Below are positions 56,561 through 64,000 of a stretch of DNA of 64,000 nucleotides, piece by piece. The position numbers and the translations under genes are program-made. The stretch is from Armigeres subalbatus (lineage: Eukaryota; Arthropoda; Insecta; Diptera; Culicidae). Location: NCBI RefSeq assembly GCF_024139115.2, contig NC_085139.1, positions 72,149,203 through 72,213,202 on the forward strand. The letters are read 5' to 3'. The stretch's first letter is position 1, and the number at the start of each line of letters is the position of its first letter. The notes below the pieces were generated by a model. The model searched no databases. It had not been told where the DNA came from and saw only the letters and a list, made by a program, of their open reading frames with translations.

Positions 56561-56689
56561 GGAAGTTTTTTCAGAGACATGCGAAATGTGCATAGCATAA
56601 CTTTTCCTCTGGTACGCATCTATTTGCCGCATTTTTACGCAGCTTAGCATTTCTGCTGAATCTGCTCTTGAGCTGCTTAATTTTTTAAA

Positions 56690-57345
56690 ACGATCGCTAA
56701 CTTCAGTATTCCACGAGAACATTTCTCCTACGCCGTTTCCTATCGTAACGCCACCACCGACTCTTACAACGCATGGTGGATTTCAACAGCTTTTGTAAGT
56801 CATCGTTGGTGATGTGCTGGTGCTAGGGAGCACCGTGCCAAATGCAGCGGCTGCGGTGCTAACAATGGCGGTTCGAATATCTCTCCATGCGTCTTCAAGA
56901 GAACCTGCGCCTAGCTGCTCTTCCGTTGGGGGGTGCTACCTCCAGCTGCTGCCTGAAGTCTTGGGCTAGTCTACCATCTTGTAGCTGACCAATGTTTAGC
57001 CGCAGCGTTCGACTTCAACGCGTGTTCCACACCGTCGAGAGTTTTGAGCGCAGGCATACTGCAACGAGGTGGTGGTTGGATTCAATATTCGCATTACGTA
57101 AGGTGCAGACATTCGTGATATCGGAAAAGAAATTACCGTCGATTAGAACGTGGTCGATTTGGTTTTCCGTTTTTTTTTGTTCATGTCGTCGATGACGATT
57201 TTGACTTTCCACATTAGGCATCCATTATATGTGTTCTCCAGCTGCGCATAGAACGCTTCTTTCTCGTTGTCGGGTCGTTCTTCGTATGGACAGTGCACGT
57301 TGATGATGTTATAGTTAATGAAACGGCCTTTTGTCCTCGGACATC
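56690..57345 (-). pseudogene. Endonuclease fragment of a retrotransposon-2-like element
   Basis: On the minus strand: NYNIINVHCPYEERPDNEKE, AFYAQLENTYNGC, TENQIDHVLIDGNFFSDI, NIESNHHLVAVCLRSKL, then QDFRQQLEVAPP and DIRTAIVSTAAAAFG. This follows the endonuclease-to-linker part of the 45044 ORF (FSIINVHNPH, DAFYAQLEREYD) with stops and a deletion inside the catalytic DLNAQVG region. No RT follows. Confidence 0.75.
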
Positions 57346-57639
57346 CTTGTGCTAATTGGCTGCCATTATCTCTTATTTCGTTCGTAATTTGTGGTTTTAC
57401 AGGCGGCTTATTGGGCCTTCGAAAAACTCCTGTCTCGTCGGAGGGCCGTCGTGTCAGGTCTGTTTAGTGTCCCACCTAACACGCTTTGGTGGATACATGC
57501 AGCTTTTAATAGAAGTTCACAGTCCAATCAGACCGCATCCTAGGCAGGCGCCACAACTCAAAGATGGCCTGGGCAGGGATCGCCCTTGGACGTAGTCCAT
57601 GTTGCCCTGATACTTGATGTATAAACATAATTTGAATTG
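57346..57639. other. Possible further LINE-derived sequence
   Basis: Moderate GC with no domain that can be followed. Confidence 0.3.
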
Positions 57640-57752
57640 GAAAGCTTCATGGAATAATGAAAATTTTGGACAACTTTTTGGAGAGGCAAGGTACCTCAAA
57701 AAAAGGAAAAGTTCAAAAAGGTACCTCCCAAGAAGAAGGTTGTAACCGCTGA
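57640..57752 (+). mobile_element. Isolated right end of the minisatellite-carrying hAT-like family
   Basis: ATAATGAAAATT, two GGTACCTC motifs and the end AAGGTTGTAACCGCTG correspond to 1810-1990. No array or left end accompanies it. Confidence 0.55.
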
Positions 57753-57754
57753 AC

Positions 57755-57930
57755 ATCTTCTTCTTCTTATTGGCATTACATCCCCCACTGGGACATTGCC
57801 GCCTCGCTGCTTAGTGTTCAATCAGCATTTCCACAGTTATTAATCGCGATTTTTCAAAGCCAAGTTACCATTTATGCTTTCGTATATCATAAGGCTAACA
57901 CGATGATACTTTTATGCCCAGGGAAGTCGA
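57755..57930 (-). mobile_element. Feilai-like SINE, 5'-truncated
   Basis: TCTTCTTCTTCTTATTGGCA starts the tail of a reverse-oriented copy. It continues through GGCTAACACGATGATACTTT and ends at CCCAGGGAAGTCGAG without the tRNA head. Confidence 0.85.
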
Positions 57931-58929
57931 GAACTATATTAACGATATTTCTATTCAATATTAGTAAATTGCCCTTATTGCTTCTAGACCATTTAAATTT
58001 TTTTTTATTTTTTGATATAGGGTTGAATCAACCATACGAGATTGTTGATTTAACTCTCTTGTATTTCATGTTTCAACCATGCTTTCCAGCTTCCACTGTC
58101 AAATAATGCACCAGAAAACAACAATACTCATGGTTGTTTTTCTTTACTTTCAAAAATTCTGCGAAACTACTTTATCGACTATACCATGACATCAACAAAA
58201 GAGGAAAAAGTGACAGAAACAGAATCGAACTAGTTACATGGAGAGTGAGAGTCATCCATATTACCTCTGTTCCATTCTCGCTCCATGAAGACAAGATGCT
58301 TTATGTTGATCAGTTTACACAGTTTTTCCATATTATGAAATGGTCGTTTCAATCATGCGATGTAGGATGGTCCACCCAGAATCGCGTTCCATGTTTTCAC
58401 AAGACCACTTAACGTTTATCACTCGTAAGCGACAAAAAATTTAATAATCTAAGTTGTCAAAAAATCTAAAACTTGTGTTAACGCTCCGTAGATATCAAAA
58501 GTTTCGGTATCAACCGCAGGAACAAAACCAGATAGCCAATTACTAATCCGAACAATCATTCAAACAGTTGGAAATGCGCAAGTCTGTACTTAAATTAAAA
58601 AATATCATTCATATCTGCTTTGCGTGCGTGAGACTCAAACTTTTGTAGACTTCACAAGAAAAGATTAAATTACAATTACGTCAATAAAATATAAAATCCA
58701 TCATCAAGATCCAAAAAATATTGATTTATAAAAAGTCAACTGGTAACAACACATTATTGTAATTGAATGAAGCAGTGAATCAGCGTTAACAGCGATAATA
58801 ACAATCTCGAAGTTTGAATCAACAATATCCATGATGTTTGGTGCAACAACCGGAAAAGTTGTTTCAATCGTACAAGATTATTCTGCGTAACGACTGATGT
58901 ATAAAAATGTCAATAAAAACTTTTTCTAA
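57931..58929. other. No recognisable feature
   Basis: AT-rich, frames up to 92 codons, no domain. Confidence 0.35.
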
Positions 58930-59016
58930 AATACTTATAAATATTCATTCTAAGACTTTGTATTGTACATAACATGCATGTCGATCAGTAAATCAAAGAC
59001 TTTTGGAACCTGCTTA

Positions 59017-59181
59017 GGGAACATCCACAAATTACGTAACGCTTAGAAGGGGGAGGGGAGGTTGCCCGAAGTGTGGCAATCCATACAAAAAAATTAGAGG
59101 CTTCATACAAAAAGTGTGACATAGGGGGGAGGGGGGGTTGAAAATGGGCAATTTTTGCGTTACGTAATTAATGGATCTTCC
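59017..59181. mobile_element. Harbinger-like MITE with TTA TSD
   Basis: A 165-bp element. GGGAACATCCACAAATTACG and its near complement form TIRs that include TTACGTAACGC. The TTA trinucleotide is duplicated (59014-59016, 59182-59184), as expected for PIF/Harbinger. The interior is G-rich (GGGGGAGGGG). Confidence 0.8.
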
Positions 59182-59400
59182 TTATCCCAACGAGCACAGT
59201 GAAAGGACTGTAGGACAAAATATCAAAAGAACAAAATATCGAATAAATAAATTTAGAAAACCTTCAATGCAATCTACCTGATCGAGACAAATGCTTAATA
59301 ATAATAATATGTTAAGAATATATTTCTGAGCTAAAATCAAGAATCTAAAGGCGAAAGCCGCCATTTGAGAGACAAGAATGCTTTTGTCTTGAATGCTTAT

Positions 59401-60430
59401 AAGCTTCGTTGCAAGAGGTTTGGAAGCATCCTTTCGAGAGGTTTGGAAGCCTCCTTTCGAGAGGCTTGGAAGCCTCATTTCGAGAGGCTTGGAAGCCTCA
59501 TTTCGAGAGGCTTGGAACCTCCTTTCGAGAAGCTTGGAAGCCTCCTTTCGAGAGGTTTGGAAGTCTCCTTTCGAGAGGCTTGGAAGCATCCTTTCAAGAG
59601 CCTTGGAAGCCTCCTTTCAAGAGCCTTGGAAGCCTCCTTTCAAGAAGCCTTGGAAGCCTCCTTTCTAGAAGCCTTGGAAGCCTCCTTTCAAGAAGCCTTG
59701 GAAGCCTCCTTTCAAGAAGCCTTGGAAGCCTCCTTTCAAGAGGCTCGGAAACCTCCTTTCAAGAGGCTCGGAAGCCTCCTTTCAAGAGGCTCGGAAGCCT
59801 TCTTTCAAGAGGCTCGGAAGCATCCTTTCAAGAGGCTCGGAAGCCTTTTTTCAAGAGGCTCGTAAGCCTCCTTTCAAGAGGCTCGGAAGCCTCCTTTCAA
59901 GAGGCTCGGAAGCCTCCTTTCAAAAGGCTCGGAAGCCTCCTTTCAAGAGGCACGGAAGCCTCCTTTCAAGAGGCTCGAAAACCTCCTTTCAAGAGGCTCG
60001 GAAACCTCCTTTCAAGAGGCTCGGAAGCCTCCTTTCAAGAGGCTCGGAAGCCTCCTTTCGAGGGGCTCGGAAGCATCCTTTCAAGAGGCTCGGAAGCCTC
60101 CTTTCAAGAGGGTCGGAAGCCTCCTTTCAAGAGGCTCGGAAGCCTCCTTGAAGAGGCTCGGAAGCCTCCTTTTAAGAGGCTCGGAAGCATCCTTTCAAGA
60201 GGCTCGGAAGCCTCCTTTCAAGAGGCTCGGAAGCCTCCTTTCAAGAGGCTCGGAAGCCTCCTTTCAAGAGGCTCGGAAGCCTCCTTTCAAGAGGCTCGGA
60301 AGCCTCTTTTCAAGAGGCTCGAAAGCCTCTTTTCAAGAGGCTCGGAAGCCTCCTTCCAAGAAGCTCGGAAGCCTCCTTTCAACAGGCTTGGAAGCTTTGT
60401 TCCAAGAAGCTCGAATGCCTCGAATGCTCG
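59401..60430 (+). repeat. 23-bp hairpin minisatellite (long array)
   Basis: About 44 units of the GAGGCT-CGGA-AGCCTC type, nearly twice the 1236-1790 array. Variants are blocked. Units to about 59590 read CTTTCGAGAGGCTTGG, then CAAGAGCCTTGG or CAAGAAGCCTTGG (59590-59735), then the canonical CAAGAGGCTCGG to 60360. It produces an apparent 382-codon frame (59409-60557) with an exact 23-residue period, which is an artefact of the repeat. Confidence 0.95.
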
Positions 60431-60587
60431 AATGCCAGGAAGCTCGCATTATTATTTTATTTTGACTAAAAAGTATTCAATTATGACTTCAAAGTACGCT
60501 TTTCGTGGAAGAATGAGACTACCCACAAAAAGGAATAAATACTATGCACTATTATGACTATCTTCCATTTATAAATGACTAGCAGAC

Positions 60588-60908
60588 CCGACGAGTTTCG
60601 TTTCTCTGAAAACTGATTTATTCTCTGATTAGTTCTCGAGTTGCTTCATTTGTATGAGAGCCCCCCTTTCCAGAAGGGGGAGGGGTTTTGAACCACCATA
60701 GAAACGTATTTCCCTTCCAAAACCTCCACATGCCAGATTTGGTTCCATGGGAGCCCCCCTTTCCAAAAGGGGGAGGGATCTCAAACCATATTAAGAACCT
60801 TCCCCGGCCCCAAAAACCTCTTCATACAAATTTTCACGCCGATCGGTTCAGTAGTTTCTGAGTCGATAAGGTTCTGACAGACAGAAATTCATTTTTATGT
60901 ATATAGGA
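60588..60908 (+). mobile_element. ACTAG...CCCGAC-type dispersed repeat
   Basis: Starts ACTAGCAGACCCGACGAGTT and ends CAGACAGAAATTCATTTTTA followed by TGTATATAGG. It contains two GGGGGAGGG/CCCCCCTTTCC blocks about 94 bp apart. Same structural class as 27167 and 33672. Confidence 0.7.
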
Positions 60909-61624
60909 AATAGATTAACAAAGAACAACCAGATTAATCCTCCTAGCGGCGATGATGAATTTCTCGTGCATCAAAAAATGTATTTTAAAAAATCATTAGA
61001 AAGGTCAAAAAAGCACTTTAGGGGAATAGGTCACGTGATTTCTATCATTTTGCATGTTTTTGCATTAATTAATACGCATTGCTACCATTAACGAGAAAAA
61101 ATCGGATTTGATTTTTTTTCAAGAGGAGAACAATGATTTTTCAATAATTCCGAAACGCAACGTCCGATCGGGCAAATTTTCATTAGGGAACAATGGGACC
61201 GCATTTCCCGTGGAATGCAACTTGTTGTGAGTAAATTGGACAATGCTAAGTTTCAAAAAGTATGTCTACATGTCGAAGGTCCTTCTTATAATTCGTCAAG
61301 GCTATAACCTGCCAAGGAAATATGGAAGGAACTCGCTTGTATTCCCGACAAGAAAGTGCGAGCTCGATATCACTCTCCGGATTCGTAAAATGATTGACGG
61401 TCATCCATTATGACAGGCCTAGTGTCACTCGTAGACTTGGTCCCTTGTTCAAGGATCGGGTTCTGTGCAAGCTACCCACCAGCAGAAGCAAAAACGACGC
61501 CGCTTTTGCTATATCCATCACCGTGAATAACCGCGAAAGCCGCATATCGACCATAATCATTATGGCCATAGTGAAGGCTAAGTCCCATTGTCCATGAATA
61601 AACTTATTGTTTAAAAGATTTTTG
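60909..61624. other. Anonymous; possible 3' end of a transcribed unit
   Basis: A 67-codon plus frame (61394-61597) ends TGA and overlaps AATAAA at 61597. A decayed processed transcript is possible but unproven. Confidence 0.25.
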
Positions 61625-61885
61625 TACCCTATGAGGGTTTTGGTGAGTCGCTGGCCCCTCTTTTAGTAGGTTCATCACATCATCACTACCCTACCCTTCC
61701 TCGTAACGAAGAAGATGGGCGTGGCCGGCAATGGAAGTTTTCATGCTTTTCCAACCCTGCCTTCTGATTGAACAGCGGTTCTTTCCCCAACAGCTCTCCG
61801 TAAGGATTCAGATTAGGAGTGTTAAAGTTACTAACATGACAGCTTTCAGTATCTACGAAATACTCCATTACTAGCGCAATGCAAA
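61625..61885 (+). mobile_element. TSD-family SINE-like fragment
   Basis: GGTGAGTCGCTGGCCCCTCT, GAAGATGGGCGTGGCCGGCA and ATCTACGAAATACTCC match the reverse complement of 21875-22150. The tail is reduced to ACTAGCGCAATGC. Confidence 0.7.
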
Positions 61886-64000
61886 AAAAATATTTTTGTT
61901 GTTTAAGCCGAGTTGTCTAGTCTTATTCGGTCTAGCTTAAAGTTCCAATTTATGGTCAAGGTAAGTCAAGGAAGCGAATACGAATAGGATACGCGCTGGG
62001 ACAAGACAAACTAAAAAGGCCTTGTGTACGCATCCAGGGAGCAGCAGTAAATGGAAGAATAATATTCTTTTAATCGTGTTAACTGGATTACGTTTTGCTC
62101 AGTGTTGAAAAGAAGGCCTTCGTGATCTTCATTTATTTTTCTTTGTGGAGTTCGTTGAACAGACGTGCGTTGAGAGCTTTAGATTTGATGTTGTTCACGA
62201 TTTTGATTCTTGTAGTTGTAGTTCACGATTCTTACAAATAAGGGCATATAGGAAAATCATGCATTGAACGTTGAACACCCTTGGCATTCACGCTTCTCTG
62301 AAATCCTGATTTTGACACAAGCATTGCTGGTGCACCATCAATCAGTACAAACTCCTTAAAAATGTTCCACTGCAAGTCGCGATATTAAAAAAGCTACTAA
62401 TTGTAGTCATGATGTCGTCACTTTTGGTTGTAGTTTCCAACTCATTACAGAATAGAAACACATTTTTTAAACCACAAAAATGGTTAATTCTTAGCTAAGC
62501 TCTCACGGCCCCTTGGTATGGTCGCGGCCCCTCAGGGAAACACTGGGATAGGGTAAAGACAGACATTTTCGTCTTTTCGCCATAGTCTCGAAAACCAATA
62601 AAAGAGACACTTTTTTGCTAAACTCATCCGTACCTCATCCGTAACGTATAACGTTCTGCTATAGTGGAGCTCTAGCAAATGAACGTTACTTTCGCCCTTA
62701 CGATGATACATTGAAATACCTGCCGTGTCTCTACATTCTACACAACTTCTTTTTCAACAATCACATTTTCATATGGAAATAATATTCTTAAAATTCAGAA
62801 GTCTCAAAATCCGTGTTGAATTGATAAATATTCAAAATATATCTTATACAGTCATAAATCAAACATAGCTCACGGTACTACCCTGCCCTTTGGTTCAGAA
62901 AGGGTAAGGGCGCGTTCTGCCCACTTGGTCGAGGCAGATTTCAAGTGTGAACAAGTTACTACATGGACGTTCTAAAGTGCCTGAATGAAATGTGTAGCTT
63001 GTGAGGAGCCCTTGAAGATGTGATGTTGGATCAGTATCTTGATATTAATCAGAATTTATAATTTAAATTATTATAATTTATTTTAATAACACTACTTTAT
63101 TCCGTTACGTATTTAGTATACTTGAGTTTTAACTAAAAACACAATGTCAGTTTTGATCACAAATACAATGTCGGTAGTAATTACAAACTTATACTTATCA
63201 GTATTTTTACTTTATTCGCGATCCTAATTAAAAACTCCGATATAATAATATTCATAGTTTATCACGTGTATTCAGAATGTTTTGTTCAAAATTACAAGAC
63301 TTAATAATGATCCATAATTTACATCCGCTGAACCATTCTGAACGGCCGTATTGAGAATATCACCTATATCATCTTCTCTGCTTAAATAACAGACGCGAGA
63401 CGCCTGATGCTGGATTATCTGATTTTCCTCAATCTCTGGTGCTTGGCTTCCCGGTGGAACTTATATTGAGTATCCTTCGGAAAGAATCTGTGCCCGGGAT
63501 GGGGGAGTCAATTAAGGCAACATTCGTTTGAACAGTGTCGATTTCGGGAGTCTGGTGGTGCTCTCGCGCGGACCAGCACTGTCAACAGCAGAGACCCTCG
63601 CGTGCGTGTTGATGGTGTTGGTTTACATGGGAGAGCTGTTGGATTCGTCGGGTCGTCGTTTGGGTCTTTGTTTGCAGCAGCGTATGGGTAGTTTTGAGAC
63701 TTTGGTCTTGAAATGATATTCTCAAGCATTTTTCTTACATTATTTCTCTCTCCCCTCGGATAGGTTATCTTGCCGCGATGGGTGGGCTTACGCCATTAGC
63801 ACTGATATGGCAACCAAATTAATTTTCAGAGGCGTTTCCTGACGATGATGAGTCGTAGCCAGGGTTAAACATAGCTAGGTAGGAATTAATCAGTAGAAAA
63901 TATCATCAAGACATTCTGCATTTTTTCACGTTTGCTTAACTCTTAAGCGGTGCTTAATTATACGCTTGAACTAGGATACTCGCCTGAGAGGAGGTGACCT
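61886..64000. other. No recognisable gene
   Basis: Mostly AT-rich. 63380-63720 is less so and has overlapping 62- and 73-codon frames on opposite strands without domains. Confidence 0.35.

Larger units (their letters stand above)
58930..60470 (+). mobile_element. Second copy of the minisatellite-carrying element
   Basis: 58960-59016 and 59182-59400 match the AT-rich left interior of the 758-1990 element (AGTAAATCAAAG, TGCAATCTACCT, TTCGTTGCAA). The 23-bp array follows. Neither hAT-type TIR is seen here, so the copy is truncated or its ends have diverged. A Harbinger-like MITE interrupts it. Confidence 0.7.

Noticed and set aside
59409..60557. 382-codon open frame, longest plus-strand frame near the right end
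   Set aside because: Its protein is an exact 23-residue repetition produced by the 23-bp minisatellite; overlapping frames and the shorter array at 1236 do the same.
60580..60910. Endogenous viral sequence
   Set aside because: Matches the layout of a dispersed ACTAG-type repeat; no viral reading frame was seen here or elsewhere in the window.

Overview
The window looks like repeat-dense chromosomal DNA of a culicine mosquito, most likely Aedes. The evidence is eukaryotic: canonical splice signals, tRNA-derived SINEs including one that I recognise as Feilai-like, decayed endonuclease/reverse-transcriptase retrotransposons, many foldback MITEs, and no operon-like gene packing. I found no intact conventional protein-coding gene. 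The one stretch that looks like a functional host exon is a 108-bp minus-strand segment at 55102-55209, with a good acceptor, branch-point-like sequence and GTAAGT donor. It would belong to a gene that extends beyond what I can join here.

Layout. 1-4.7 kb: a 23-bp minisatellite built of small hairpins. It is interrupted by a palindromic MITE, by an hAT-like element that carries its own, different 23-bp hairpin minisatellite, and by a short retroelement with a 16-bp target-site duplication (TSD). The array reverses orientation near 3.03 kb. 4.7-9.5 kb: mostly anonymous, with a diverged tandem repeat, a perfect 2 x 47 bp palindrome, and two interleaved inverted-repeat families. 9.5-17.4 kb: a Feilai-like SINE split by a 7.7-kb terminal-inverted-repeat (TIR) element, which itself holds a piggyBac-like foldback element, other MITEs and tandem repeats. 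17.6-18 kb: a duplicated, broken coding-like fragment. 18-21.8 kb: unique, partly GC-rich DNA without a convincing gene. 21.9-30.1 kb: a retroinsertion with a 24-bp TSD, MITEs, a tRNA-like cloverleaf inside a 16-bp TSD, nested TIR elements and several tandem arrays. 30-36.6 kb: GGAATTCC-rich degenerate repeats and a 301-bp tandem duplication. 36.6-41.3 kb: a frameshifted non-LTR retrotransposon with three insertions, and an hAT-like foldback element with an 8-bp TSD next to its 3' end. 44.8-48 kb: a second, near full-length retrotransposon whose ORF is one frame broken by only three stops and one deletion. 48.4-51.5 kb: further LINE remnants, the largest on the minus strand and split by a MITE. 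51.7-52.9 kb: two tRNA-headed SINEs, one a complete 580-bp copy. 52.9-58.9 kb: the candidate host exon and more LINE/SINE scraps. 58.9-60.5 kb: a second copy of the minisatellite-carrying element, with a much longer array. 60.6-64 kb: repeats, then anonymous DNA.

The recoverable biology is therefore mobile-element history. Insertions can be ordered by nesting, and several are proved by exact TSDs. The most unusual signals are the two sequence-unrelated minisatellites that share a 23-bp period and a hairpin unit, the array-carrying transposon, the perfect palindrome, and the retrotransposon family with a conserved 5' leader. Element family names are from memory of motif patterns and were not searched.
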